From Rhodobacteraceae bacterium HTCC2150 (GTDB lineage: Bacteria > Pseudomonadota > Alphaproteobacteria > Rhodobacterales > Rhodobacteraceae): DNA of 64,000 nt. Below are positions 37,651-46,287 of this stretch, piece by piece. Where the stretch lies: contig AAXZ01000002.1 in assembly GCA_000169395.1 (NCBI GenBank), positions 868,001 to 932,000 of the forward strand. Reading direction: 5' to 3'. The position numbers and the translations under genes are program-made. The notes below the pieces were generated by a model. The model ran no database searches. It saw only the letters and a list, made by a program, of their open reading frames with translations, and was not told where the DNA came from. The number at the start of each line of letters is the position of its first letter. Position 1 is the first letter of the stretch.

Positions 37651-38634
37651 ATGCCAACTACTTATAATTTTTCGAGCCCTTCAGGAAGTGCAACTTTTGA
37701 TATTTCTTTGGTGACATCTGGATCATCTTCTGTATCAATTAATGACGCAACCGTTGGCGGACCCACAAACCTAAATATTAAGTTTACAATCAGCAGTCCT
37801 TATGGTGCCCTCGATGTCTCTGGTTACGTGTTACCGGAACCAAGTGGATTAGCGGTTAGTATTTCAAATCCTGGAAGTGCGGCACTGACGATGGCTTTAT
37901 CCCTGTCGTTTGCCACATCAACGGCTATGACGGCTTTCACAACATCCCCAATCGTTCATTTTTCCAGCAAAAATAATCTATATGGATCAACGAATACGTC
38001 CGTCACCGCGAACAAAATAATAATCACCGTTTACTCTTCTTGGAACATTTCGGGATTTACGCTTGGTAGCATTATAACCGACTTCCTTTGCTTTGCTGCG
38101 GACACAAAAATCGCTACCCCCGAAGGTGGTCGAAACGTCCAAGATTTACAGGTGGGCGACACGATCACTTTGGCACGCGGCGGCACAACACGGGTGAAAT
38201 GGCTGGGCAAACAGCATGTGGACACCAAACTTACCAATCCAGAAAAAGTTAATCCAATTCGTATTTCGGCCGGTGCATTGGGCAACGGTTTGCCAGTGCA
38301 AGACCTGCTTGTTTCGCCGGATCATGCCATTGAAATCGACAATGTCCTGTATAACGCCAGCACGTTAACCAATGGCACAACCATCCGCCAAGAGGCTCGC
38401 ATGCCGATGTCTGGTTTCACTTATTACCACGTGGAAACCGAAGCGCATGAGTTGTTATTGGCCGAGGGTGTTCCCGCCGAAAGTTTCATTGATTACGCAG
38501 GGCGCGATAGCTTTGAAAATGGCGACGAGGTAACGGGGCAAGTTGTGGAAATGGCTTTACCACGCATCAGTTCAAAACGCATGGTTCCAGAGTATGTTTG
38601 CAAGGCTCTGCAACCTGTGATTGCTGCTGAATAA
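37651..38634 (+). CDS. Hint-domain protein 1 (Hedgehog/intein-type)
   Basis: This 327-residue protein has a Ser/Thr/Gly-rich beta-type N-terminal region of about 145 residues and a C-terminal Hint domain (PF13403 type). The Hint start CFAADTKIATPEGGRNVQDL has the candidate nucleophilic Cys, but its fifth residue is Asp where the consensus CFxxGT has Gly. SPDHAIEI carries the block-B His, and ETEAHELLLAEGVPAESFID is the family's end block. Hint domains can self-cleave or attach cargo. The N-terminal region shows no signal peptide, suggesting type I or other leaderless export (inference). AAAAGGAC precedes the ATG. It has a paralogue 113 bp downstream. Confidence 0.85.
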   Translation: MPTTYNFSSPSGSATFDISLVTSGSSSVSINDATVGGPTNLNIKFTISSPYGALDVSGYVLPEPSGLAVSISNPGSAALTMALSLSFATSTAMTAFTTSPIVHFSSKNNLYGSTNTSVTANKIIITVYSSWNISGFTLGSIITDFLCFAADTKIATPEGGRNVQDLQVGDTITLARGGTTRVKWLGKQHVDTKLTNPEKVNPIRISAGALGNGLPVQDLLVSPDHAIEIDNVLYNASTLTNGTTIRQEARMPMSGFTYYHVETEAHELLLAEGVPAESFIDYAGRDSFENGDEVTGQVVEMALPRISSKRMVPEYVCKALQPVIAAE

Positions 38635-38640
38635 TCAATA

Positions 38641-38677
38641 ACTTGCGTCAATGGCGTTTCTTGACCCTGACGTAAGT
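38641..38677. promoter_or_regulatory. Inverted repeat between the two Hint genes
   Basis: ACTTGCGTCA (38641-38650) and TGACGTAAGT (38668-38677) are reverse complements with one mismatch in 10, separated by 17 bases. They start 6 bases after the first Hint stop and end 70 bases before the second Hint start. It could be an operator for the second gene or a hairpin ending the first transcript. No U-tract follows, which favours an operator. Confidence 0.4.
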
Positions 38678-38747
38678 CCTCCCTACGGTACCCCCCAACC
38701 GCTAAGCGATACGGCACAAATTATTTTTAGAACTTGAGGACAAAAAC

Positions 38748-39782
38748 ATGGCCTTATTATTTGATTTCAACAATGGCGGGGCATCCGTTTCTTCGGCTAT
38801 TTCAGGTGGAACAGTCACAAACACAGCTGGTGGTGTAACGTTCACGGTCAGTACCACAAATGCAGGCGCCAACCACCATATCTTTTTTGGTAACTCCGGT
38901 CAGCCAACGTTTCCTTTTTCGCTTACCGATTTCACCACGGACGACGCCTTTACGCTTACGTTCAAAAGCACCGCCAATACGGCCAATGCTACGATCAGCG
39001 CCACCGCGTCAAATCCATTTCTGATTCAGTTAGGGTCAACAATTTCTGGCACTTGGAAACTAAGCCTTCAGACAACGGGTGGTGCGACAAATCATGTCGT
39101 GAACCTGATATCGGCGATGGCAGGGGGTTTGGTAAATTTGGGCACACAAAAAATTAACGGCATTATCTTTACATCCTATAATGGTCCCGCCCAAGCGATC
39201 CTAACCATGAATGCCTTTTACGGCAAAGCATTGAATTGCTTTACCAAAGGCACGCAGATTTCCATGACCGAAGGAACCAAATTGGTCGAAGACATTACCA
39301 AGGGTGACATGGTTAAAACGGCAGACGGCCGTGATGTCACAGTGACTTGGGTCGGCAAACAACGTGTCGAAACCAAGCTGGCGCGCCCGCGTGAGGTTAA
39401 CCCAATCCGCATTTCTGCAGGGGCTTTGGGTAACGGGTTGCCAAAGAATAACCTAGAGGTTTCACCCGATCACGCCTTGGAATTTGATGGCATCTTGATC
39501 AATGCAGGTGCGTTGGTGAACGACACAACGATTTATCAAGTTGCCGAAATGCCCAAGGATGGTTTCACCTATTACCACATTGAAACCGAGGCGCATGAAC
39601 TGCTCTTGGCCGAAGGCGTTCCCGCAGAAAGCTTCATTGACTACGCAGGTCGCGACAGCTTTGAAAATGGTGACGAGGCGACAGGCCATATCGCCGAAAT
39701 GCCGTTACTGCGGATCAGCTCGACGCGTTTGGTGCCTGATGAAATCAAGACGCGGCTTGCGGGAAAAACAATTGCGGCCTGA
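38748..39782 (+). CDS. Hint-domain protein 2 (paralogue)
   Basis: This 344-residue protein starts MALLFDFNNGGASV, with GAGGA upstream. A beta-rich N-terminal region (about residues 1-160, Gly/Ser/Thr/Asn-rich, with TTDDAFTLTFKST) is followed by a Hint domain from CFTKGTQISMTEGTKLVEDI, which fits the CFxxGT consensus better than its neighbour. SPDHALEF carries the block-B His, and ETEAHELLLAEGVPAESFID is identical to Hint 1. The two N-terminal regions are unrelated in sequence, so the copies share only the Hint part, which may process or attach different cargo regions. Confidence 0.87.
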   Translation: MALLFDFNNGGASVSSAISGGTVTNTAGGVTFTVSTTNAGANHHIFFGNSGQPTFPFSLTDFTTDDAFTLTFKSTANTANATISATASNPFLIQLGSTISGTWKLSLQTTGGATNHVVNLISAMAGGLVNLGTQKINGIIFTSYNGPAQAILTMNAFYGKALNCFTKGTQISMTEGTKLVEDITKGDMVKTADGRDVTVTWVGKQRVETKLARPREVNPIRISAGALGNGLPKNNLEVSPDHALEFDGILINAGALVNDTTIYQVAEMPKDGFTYYHIETEAHELLLAEGVPAESFIDYAGRDSFENGDEATGHIAEMPLLRISSTRLVPDEIKTRLAGKTIAA

Positions 39783-39821
39783 TATCCGCTAGCCCCCATT
39801 GAATACTGCTATTTAACTTTC

Positions 39822-39857
39822 TTGCCCCACCCCATGCCATAGCTTAGGGTGGGGCAA
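39822..39857 (+). terminator. Strong hairpin after the Hint genes
   Basis: TTGCCCCACCC (39822-39832) and GGGTGGGGCAA (39847-39857) form a perfect 11-bp GC-rich stem with a 14-nt loop, 40 bases after the second Hint stop. An A-run, not a U-run, follows. It is likely to end or stabilise the Hint transcript, but a classic intrinsic terminator is not proven. Confidence 0.55.
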
Positions 39858-39894
39858 AAAGTAAGCAGAGCATGACACAGGGCAAAACATAGGC

Positions 39895-40791
39895 ATGACC
39901 AAGGAATTTTCGCGTTTTATCGCCCCCGCAAGGGCATTCCCCCAAGAATGGCGATTACTGGCAGGCGTCTTTCTGATTATATTCGTCTACCTTCTTTGGG
40001 CGGCACTATCTGCATTGTTGCTGTGGTTTTCAGTTGGAAGCGAAGCCATCTCCAGCGAGATAGCCAAGATCGCAAAACCAAAAACACCCACGTCGACATT
40101 GATGCTGTTTTCAACTTTCATTGGGCTTGGTGCAGGCGCTTGGGTTGCAGCCCGAGTATTACACCGCCGCAAAGGGCGCACATTGTTTGGGCAACGGCGG
40201 CAATTATTTACAGACTTCATCGTCGCCACGCTGATAACAGGCGCAATTCTTGCCCTGTTCACCTTTGGGTTTCGCCCCAATTTTGAATTTCAAACCAATC
40301 TAGCACCACGAATTTGGTTGTCCTTCTTCCCGATGGCGATCGCTTGCCTGATCATTCAGACTGGTGCTGAAGAAGTCGTGTTTCGTGGCTATTTCATGCA
40401 GCAGCTCGCCGCACGATTCAAATCACCAATCATTTGGTTCGTCTTGCCGTCAGTTGTGTTTGGCCTTTTGCATTACGATCCAGCGGCCGGGTCCAATATT
40501 TGGATCATCATTGGCGCCACAACAATTTTTGGCCTAATGGCTGCTGATTTAACCCACCAGACAGGTGGGCTTGGCGCAGCATGGGGCCTGCACTTCACCA
40601 ACAACTTATTTGCCGTAACTCTGGTTGCTATGGACGGTGGCATCACAGGGCTGGCTCTTTACACCACGCCATTCACAGCAGCCAACGCAAGTGAATTATT
40701 TCCATTGCTGCTGCGCGACATGGCCGTACTGATTGCCGTTTGGATGGTTCTGCGATTTACCCTTAAGCGTAGATTGCAAAACGAAGTCTAA
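39895..40791 (+). CDS. CPBP-family intramembrane metalloprotease
   Basis: This 298-residue protein has about 8 hydrophobic segments and the three CPBP (CaaX protease/bacteriocin-processing) motifs: AEEVVFRGYFMQQL (EExxxR, about residues 161-166), VFGLLHYD (FxxxH, about residue 198) and LHFTNNLFAV (HxxxN, about residue 233). Family members cleave or modify membrane and prenylated substrates, and some give bacteriocin self-immunity. No bacteriocin gene is visible. The gene begins 38 bases after the Hint hairpin, so it is probably separate from the Hint genes. Confidence 0.92.
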   Translation: MTKEFSRFIAPARAFPQEWRLLAGVFLIIFVYLLWAALSALLLWFSVGSEAISSEIAKIAKPKTPTSTLMLFSTFIGLGAGAWVAARVLHRRKGRTLFGQRRQLFTDFIVATLITGAILALFTFGFRPNFEFQTNLAPRIWLSFFPMAIACLIIQTGAEEVVFRGYFMQQLAARFKSPIIWFVLPSVVFGLLHYDPAAGSNIWIIIGATTIFGLMAADLTHQTGGLGAAWGLHFTNNLFAVTLVAMDGGITGLALYTTPFTAANASELFPLLLRDMAVLIAVWMVLRFTLKRRLQNEV

Positions 40792-40839
40792 ACGCCTATT
40801 TGTTGGCAACACGTAAAGAACTCCAAGGAATAAAACTCG

Positions 40840-41772
40840 ATGAACTGGATCTCAAACTATGTCCGGCCGACCATTAACTCGTTGTTTTCTCGCCGCGAGG
40901 TACCAGATAATCTTTGGATAAAGTGTACCGATTGTGGAACTTTGCTGTTTCACCGTGAATTGGCTGACAATTTGATGGTTTGCCCGTCGTGTGATCACCA
41001 CATGGCGATCACCCCGATTGATCGGTTTAGCAAATTGTTTGATGGCGGTGTTTTCGTGCAAGTGCCCGTCGATCAACCCCTTGCTGATCCTTTAGAGTTC
41101 CGCGATCAGAAACGGTATCCTGACCGGATGAAGGCTGCGCAGAAAAAAACCGGCTCGCCCGATGCGATGTTAGTGGCCGAGGGCGAAATTGGTAAAACGC
41201 CCATTGTTGCCGCCGCGCAAGACTTTTCCTTTATGGGCGGGTCCATGGGCATGTATGTTGGCAATGCAATTATTGCTGCTGCAAAACGCGCAGTGGAAAC
41301 AAAACGGCCTTTGGTGTTGTTTTCCGCCGCTGGCGGCGCAAGAATGCAAGAGGGTATTTTGGCCCTGATGCAAATGCCGCGCACAACGGTTGCCGTGCAA
41401 ATGCTGAAAGAGGCGAACCTGCCGTACATCGTCGTTTTAACACACCCAACAACCGGCGGCGTTACCGCGTCTTATGCCATGTTGGGTGATGTTCAAATCG
41501 CCGAGCCAAACGCACTTATAGGATTTGCTGGTGCGCGCGTGATCGAGCAAACCATTGGTGAGAAATTGCCAGAAGGTTTCCAACGCGCCGAGTACCTGTT
41601 GGATCATGGTATTTTGGATCGCGTGACGCATCGCGGCCAATTGCGCGACGAATTGGTGACAATCATTCGCATGCTGATGGGCTTAAGCCCTGAAATCAAA
41701 GGTGAGCTTGCTGCACCCGACACCGTCGATGTGGCATCAGAAGAAGCACCCGCATCGGATACCGCCAAGTGA
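40840..41772 (+). CDS. accD: Acetyl-CoA carboxylase carboxyltransferase subunit beta
   Basis: This 310-residue AccD has the N-terminal zinc ribbon (CTDCGTLLFHRELADNL, CPSCDHHM). The carboxyltransferase core follows: GGSMGMYVGNAIIAAAKRAVE, LFSAAGGARMQEGILALMQM, LTHPTTGGVTASYAMLGDV, IGFAGARVIEQTIGEKLPEGFQRAEYL. Together with AccA it transfers carboxyl from biotin to acetyl-CoA for fatty acid synthesis. CAAGGAA precedes the start. It overlaps folC by GTGA, the usual accD-folC pair. Confidence 0.97.
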   Translation: MNWISNYVRPTINSLFSRREVPDNLWIKCTDCGTLLFHRELADNLMVCPSCDHHMAITPIDRFSKLFDGGVFVQVPVDQPLADPLEFRDQKRYPDRMKAAQKKTGSPDAMLVAEGEIGKTPIVAAAQDFSFMGGSMGMYVGNAIIAAAKRAVETKRPLVLFSAAGGARMQEGILALMQMPRTTVAVQMLKEANLPYIVVLTHPTTGGVTASYAMLGDVQIAEPNALIGFAGARVIEQTIGEKLPEGFQRAEYLLDHGILDRVTHRGQLRDELVTIIRMLMGLSPEIKGELAAPDTVDVASEEAPASDTAK

Positions 41773-43055
41773 ACACCGAAAATTCCGGCGTAACCTCAGA
41801 CGTCATCCTAGAACGCATGATGGCGTTGCACCCCAAGGTTATCGATCTGACTTTGGATCGCATGATCCGCTTGCTTGCGGCACTGGATCATCCGGAACGC
41901 AAACTTCCACCCGTGATCCATATTGCGGGAACCAACGGCAAAGGTTCCACGCAATCCATGATCCGCGCGGGGCTTGAGGCCGCTGGGAAAAAAGTACACG
42001 CCTATACCTCGCCTCATTTGGCGCGATTTCATGAACGCATCCGCCTTGCTGGAACATTGATCACAGAAAACGCCTTAACCGCAGCACTTGATGAATGTTA
42101 CGCCGCCAACCAAGGCGAAACGATCACCTATTTCGAGATAACGACTGTGGCCGCGTTGTTGGCTTTTTCGCGCACAACCGCCGATTACACTTTGTTAGAA
42201 GTCGGCCTTGGCGGTCGACTGGATGCAACGAACGTTGTTGAAGATCCTGAATTGACGATAATCACACCTGTTTCCATCGACCACCAACAGTTTCTTGGTG
42301 AAACATTGACGGAAATCGCTGGTGAGAAAGCGGGCATTATCAAACGCCGTGTCCCTTGTATCGTTGGCCGTCAAACCGACGAAGGTCTTGCTGTTATTGA
42401 GGCACGCGCCGAAAAGCTAGGCGCACCATTATTCGTATACGGCCAGCACTGGCACGTTGCCGAGGAACACGGTCGCCTGATCTATCAAGACGAACGTGGA
42501 TTGCTTGATCTACCACTTCCTGCGCTGATTGGTGCCCACCAAGTTGAGAACGCTGGCATGGCATTAGCCGCACTTCGGTATTTGGAAGTGGATGACGCCG
42601 CTTGCGAGGCGGCATTGGTTGACGCAACTTGGCCGGCGCGATTGCAACGGTTACAATCTGGGCCACTTGTTGATCAGGCCAAAGGCGCTGAACTATGGTT
42701 GGACGGTGGGCACAACAGCGCCGCCGGAATTGCATTGGCCGAAGCATTGGGCCGACTAAGTTCCAAACCCACCCACATGATTTGCGGCATGCTAAACACC
42801 AAAGACGTTAGCGGATATCTGCACCCCATGGCGAGCGTGGCAAAATCACTTGTTGCGGTCGAAATTCCAGGCGAATTGAACACGCTGCCGGCTACAACAA
42901 CCAAAAACGCAGCTCAATCTGTTGGTCTTGAAGCAAGTTCAGCCAATTCAGTCAGCGAAGCCTTGGCTTATATTTTGGCACAAGATGAAAAAGCCCGTGT
43001 GCTGATTTGTGGGTCACTCTATTTGGCAGGGCAGGTTTTGCAAAACCACCACTAG
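41769..43055 (+). CDS. folC: Bifunctional dihydrofolate/folylpolyglutamate synthase
   Basis: This 428-residue Mur-ligase-superfamily protein starts at GTG 41769 in a GTGA overlap with accD. The ATP P-loop is IAGTNGKGSTQSMI (about residues 53-66). YTSPHLARFHERIRL is the folate site, and GLGGRLDATNVV, TPVSIDHQQFLGETL and EKAGIIK (with the carbamylated Lys) follow. ICGMLNTKD and GSLYLAGQVL lie in the C-terminal domain. It adds glutamate to dihydropteroate and folates. It is convergent with zapE. Confidence 0.95.
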   Translation: MNTENSGVTSDVILERMMALHPKVIDLTLDRMIRLLAALDHPERKLPPVIHIAGTNGKGSTQSMIRAGLEAAGKKVHAYTSPHLARFHERIRLAGTLITENALTAALDECYAANQGETITYFEITTVAALLAFSRTTADYTLLEVGLGGRLDATNVVEDPELTIITPVSIDHQQFLGETLTEIAGEKAGIIKRRVPCIVGRQTDEGLAVIEARAEKLGAPLFVYGQHWHVAEEHGRLIYQDERGLLDLPLPALIGAHQVENAGMALAALRYLEVDDAACEAALVDATWPARLQRLQSGPLVDQAKGAELWLDGGHNSAAGIALAEALGRLSSKPTHMICGMLNTKDVSGYLHPMASVAKSLVAVEIPGELNTLPATTTKNAAQSVGLEASSANSVSEALAYILAQDEKARVLICGSLYLAGQVLQNHH

Positions 43056-43065
43056 ATGTTGGCGC

Positions 43066-44133
43066 CTACGCGCCCCATTCAACGCCCTGCATTTCGCGCA
43101 ATCTTGAAGCGGTACGTTCAAATTCAAAGATGCCAGCCCCCGACAAATAAAGCTCTTCTGGCGACGCGGCGGCACTGGCTATCAGTTTCACTTTGGCCTC
43201 ATAAAGCGCATCAATAAGCGTCACAAATCGTTTGGCTTCGTTGTTGTTGGCGCCCCCCAATTGCGGGATATCATCCAGCAACAAAACCCGTAACGCATCT
43301 GCGATCGCAAGATAATCCCCAGCCCCTAATGGCCTTTCACACAGGTCAGCAAAACTGGCCCGTCCAACACCGTTGTGAAAGAAAGGCAAAGTCACCTTGC
43401 GGGATTTAACGGTCAGCACCAATGGCTCGCTTTTACCATCGACAAGGTCATCCCAAACAGCATCCATTGCCAGCTTGGCCGTTGCATCATTTGGTTCAAA
43501 ATAACGCGGTGTTCCGGTTAGACGATGTTGGCGATAATCATTGTCGCTGTTCAAATCAATCACCGAAAGTCGTTCCTGCAATAGATCAATGAAAGGCAGA
43601 AACAGCGCGCGGTTCAGACCGTCTTTGTACAAATCCGCAGGCACGCGATTTGACGTGGTAATGATGACCACGCCAGCCGCAAACAGCTGTTCAAACAGTC
43701 GACCCACGATCATCGCATCCGTGATGTCGTTGATTTGCATTTCATCAAAACACAGCAGACGCAATTCATCAGATATGGCTTTGGCTACTGGTAAAATCGC
43801 ATCGTCAACGCCGCTTTTTCGGGCATTGTGCAGTGCTTCGTGAATCTCTTGCATAAAGGCATGGAAATGCACGCGGCGCTTGCGAACGACATCCACATTA
43901 TCAAAAAACATATCCATAAGCATAGATTTTCCGCGTCCAACGCCACCCCAGATGTACAATCCTTTGATCGGTTCAGCCGCACGGCGGAAAAGGGAAAAAC
44001 CACGGCGAACGCTTTGCGTTTCCAGCTTTTGCTGAACCTCGGCCAAAACATCAATAACGCGATGTTGCGCGGTGTCATCGCGCAAGCGGCCAGCGGCAAC
44101 TTCGGTAGCATAAATATCGACTAGTTTCTTCAT
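43066..44133 (-). CDS. zapE: ZapE/AFG1-family ATPase
   Basis: This 355-residue AFG1-like P-loop ATPase has Walker A GGVGRGKSMLMDMFFDN (about residue 66), Walker B LLCFDEMQINDITDAMIVG and sensor-type ITTSNRVPADLYKDGLNR. ZapE binds FtsZ and affects division under stress; AFG1 aids mitochondrial protein turnover. ATG 44133 has AAGGGGG immediately upstream; the longer frame to 44181 is not favoured. It is convergent with folC and divergent from the MFS gene across 115 bp. Confidence 0.93.
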   Translation of the reverse strand: MKKLVDIYATEVAAGRLRDDTAQHRVIDVLAEVQQKLETQSVRRGFSLFRRAAEPIKGLYIWGGVGRGKSMLMDMFFDNVDVVRKRRVHFHAFMQEIHEALHNARKSGVDDAILPVAKAISDELRLLCFDEMQINDITDAMIVGRLFEQLFAAGVVIITTSNRVPADLYKDGLNRALFLPFIDLLQERLSVIDLNSDNDYRQHRLTGTPRYFEPNDATAKLAMDAVWDDLVDGKSEPLVLTVKSRKVTLPFFHNGVGRASFADLCERPLGAGDYLAIADALRVLLLDDIPQLGGANNNEAKRFVTLIDALYEAKVKLIASAAASPEELYLSGAGIFEFERTASRLREMQGVEWGA

Positions 44134-44172
44134 GCGCCCCCTTACCGAAAACGAAGCCATATGAAAAGGTTG

Positions 44173-44231
44173 TGCTTGCAATCACCATTCTTGATTTGAC
44201 GTTGTTCGCGGGTTCAATCAGGGTGCAAGCA
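44173..44231. repeat. Inverted repeat TGCTTGCA/TGCAAGCA upstream of the MFS gene
   Basis: TGCTTGCA (44173-44180) and TGCAAGCA (44224-44231) are exact reverse complements separated by 43 bp. They end 17 bases before the MFS start and lie in the zapE/MFS divergent region. They could be paired regulator half-sites or chance. Confidence 0.28.
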
Positions 44232-44248
44232 TTCGACAAGGAAAGACA

Positions 44249-45490
44249 ATGACCCATAGCAAAGCCCCCTTGATCACGCCAATTCTTGTTGGTGGCTGTA
44301 TCATTTTGATTTTTTCCATCGGTATCCGTTCGGCATATGGTGTTTTTCAAATTCCAATTTCGATGGAGTTTGGTTGGCCCAGAACTGAATTTTCAATGGC
44401 GATTGCGATTCAAAACTTGGCTTGGGGTATCGGGCAGCCAATATTCGGGGCATTTGCAGAAAAATTTGGCGATCGCCGATCAATTATTCTTGGGGCGCTA
44501 CTTTATGCAGGGGGTCTGATTTTAACTTCGGTGGCAGTAACGCCAATTGGTCATCAAATGATTTCTTTGCTGGTTGGATTTGGTATCGCGGGTACGGGAT
44601 TTGGCGTCATCCTAGCAATCGTTGGCCGCGCAGCATCTGATGAAAACCGCTCTATGGCACTGGCGATTGCCGCAGCCGCAGGATCAGGCGGGCAAGTATT
44701 TGGCCCCCCTTTTAGCGAGTTTTTGTTGCAAATGATGCCATGGCAAAGTGTATTCTTGGTTCTTGCCGGTGTTATTATGGCATCATTGTTCATCCTGCCG
44801 TTCATGCGCGCACCTGTAGTAGCAAGTCGCGCAGAACTGGAAGAGTCACTTGGTGCGATTTTAAAAAAAGCGGCACGGGACCCATCGTTCAGCTTAATCT
44901 TCTTGGGCTTCTTTTCTTGTGGTTATCAACTGTCATTTATGACCGCGCATTTTCCGGCCTATATTACCGAATTTTGCGCGCCCGTTGCTGACAGTCGTTG
45001 GTTGAACGCCATTGGTATCAGCACAAATTCGGCCCTTGGTGCTATTGCTATTTCCATCATCGGGCTGGCCAATATATTTGGAACCCTTGCCGCAGGATAT
45101 TTGGCAAAGTTTTATCAAAAGAAAAACTTGCTGGCGCTGATTTACACCGGACGCACGATTATCGCGGCGGTGTTTATCATGGTGCCAATGACGCCACTTA
45201 CCGTGGTGATATTTTCATTCAGTATGGGTTCATTGTGGCTGGCAACAGTGCCCTTAACATCTGGCTTGGTCGCGCATATTTATGGTCTGCGTTACATGGG
45301 CACACTTTATGGTATCGTGTTTTTCAGTCACCAATTAGGCAGTTTTCTTGGGGTTTGGCTCGGCGGCAAGATGTTCGACATCTACGGCGATTATACCTTT
45401 GTGTGGTGGATCGGCGTGGGCGTCGGGGCGTTTTCAGCCATCGTGCATTTGCCGATCAAAGAGAAGCGACTTGAACTAAGGTCAACCTGA
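44249..45490 (+). CDS. Major facilitator superfamily transporter
   Basis: This 413-residue protein has 12 predicted helices. It resembles the oxalate/formate-antiporter or MCT-like group: YGVFQIPISMEFGWPRTEFSMA in helix 1-2 and GFGIAGTGFGVILAIVGRAA in helix 4-5, then FSSFFGLGYxxSF-like FLGFFSCGYQLSFMTAHFPAYI. The C-terminal half has FGTLAAGYLAKFYQKKNLL and YGLRYMGTLYGIVFFSHQLGSFLGVWLGG. The substrate is unknown, possibly a monocarboxylate. It is preceded by AAGGAAAGACA. Confidence 0.9.
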   Translation: MTHSKAPLITPILVGGCIILIFSIGIRSAYGVFQIPISMEFGWPRTEFSMAIAIQNLAWGIGQPIFGAFAEKFGDRRSIILGALLYAGGLILTSVAVTPIGHQMISLLVGFGIAGTGFGVILAIVGRAASDENRSMALAIAAAAGSGGQVFGPPFSEFLLQMMPWQSVFLVLAGVIMASLFILPFMRAPVVASRAELEESLGAILKKAARDPSFSLIFLGFFSCGYQLSFMTAHFPAYITEFCAPVADSRWLNAIGISTNSALGAIAISIIGLANIFGTLAAGYLAKFYQKKNLLALIYTGRTIIAAVFIMVPMTPLTVVIFSFSMGSLWLATVPLTSGLVAHIYGLRYMGTLYGIVFFSHQLGSFLGVWLGGKMFDIYGDYTFVWWIGVGVGAFSAIVHLPIKEKRLELRST

Positions 45491-45498
45491 GAAATCAA

Positions 45499-46287
45499 TT
45501 AACCACCAACGATTACGGGAAACCAATCTTCGCGTAAAATTTGACCGGCTTGCATATCATGCCCTGGGAATGGCGGTGATGTGCGGCTGGGCCGTTGCAC
45601 ATAGCGCGCATCATCACCAACCCAACGCATGGACAAAGCGCGCCTCCGCCCCCCCTTTGGATTGCCACGTGCACCGTGCACAGTTCGGTAATCAAACAAT
45701 ACCGCATCACCTGGTTCCATCGCCCATTCCAGCACGTCAAATCCATCGGTATCGCCGTCAGGATCAGGTACCTCGATCCAATCGGTTGTGTCGCCTTCGT
45801 AGAAATCTGAATTGTCAGCCCAACTGACAGGGCGAACAGGTTTTTCCCATTTGTGTGAACCGGCAATCAAACGAAGGCTGGCTGTTGTCACGACATCCAA
45901 TGGCATCCACATGCTGACGGTTTGGGAGCCTTCTACAAAGTAATAAGGCCCGTCTTGATGCCAAGGCGTTGCTTTGGGTGTACCACTTTCTTTGACCAAT
46001 ACATGATCGTGGAAAAACTGTGCCTTTTTTGATTGCATTGCGGCCGCCGCCAATGCACCTGCAGGGCTTTCACGAACAATGCGTTCGAATTCCGGAATTC
46101 GCGTCCAGTTGCAATAATCATCAAAAAACCGCCCCTCGGAAACAGCGTTCTCCGACGCATATGGGCCAGGTTCAGCCATATTTCGGGCAACCCCCTTGGC
46201 CATGACCTCAACCCAATCTTTGAAAACACCCTTTACTAAAACGGCACCGTCACGTTGAAAGTCGGAAATTTGTTGTTCAGTGATCAT
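45499..46287 (-). CDS. Phytanoyl-CoA dioxygenase-family protein
   Basis: This 262-residue Fe(II)/2-oxoglutarate-type oxygenase has metal ligands visible in TPWHQDGPYYF (HxD, about residues 117-119) and TVHGARGNPKGGRRRALSMRW (distal His, plus the Arg for 2-oxoglutarate). The phytanoyl-CoA hydroxylase family includes ectoine and amino-acid hydroxylases and antibiotic enzymes. ATG 46287 overlaps the upstream stop (ATGA). It is last of the seven-gene minus operon, next to an ornithine-cyclodeaminase-like enzyme, which suggests modification of an amino-acid-derived molecule (inference). Confidence 0.88.
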   Translation of the reverse strand: MITEQQISDFQRDGAVLVKGVFKDWVEVMAKGVARNMAEPGPYASENAVSEGRFFDDYCNWTRIPEFERIVRESPAGALAAAAMQSKKAQFFHDHVLVKESGTPKATPWHQDGPYYFVEGSQTVSMWMPLDVVTTASLRLIAGSHKWEKPVRPVSWADNSDFYEGDTTDWIEVPDPDGDTDGFDVLEWAMEPGDAVLFDYRTVHGARGNPKGGRRRALSMRWVGDDARYVQRPSRTSPPFPGHDMQAGQILREDWFPVIVGG

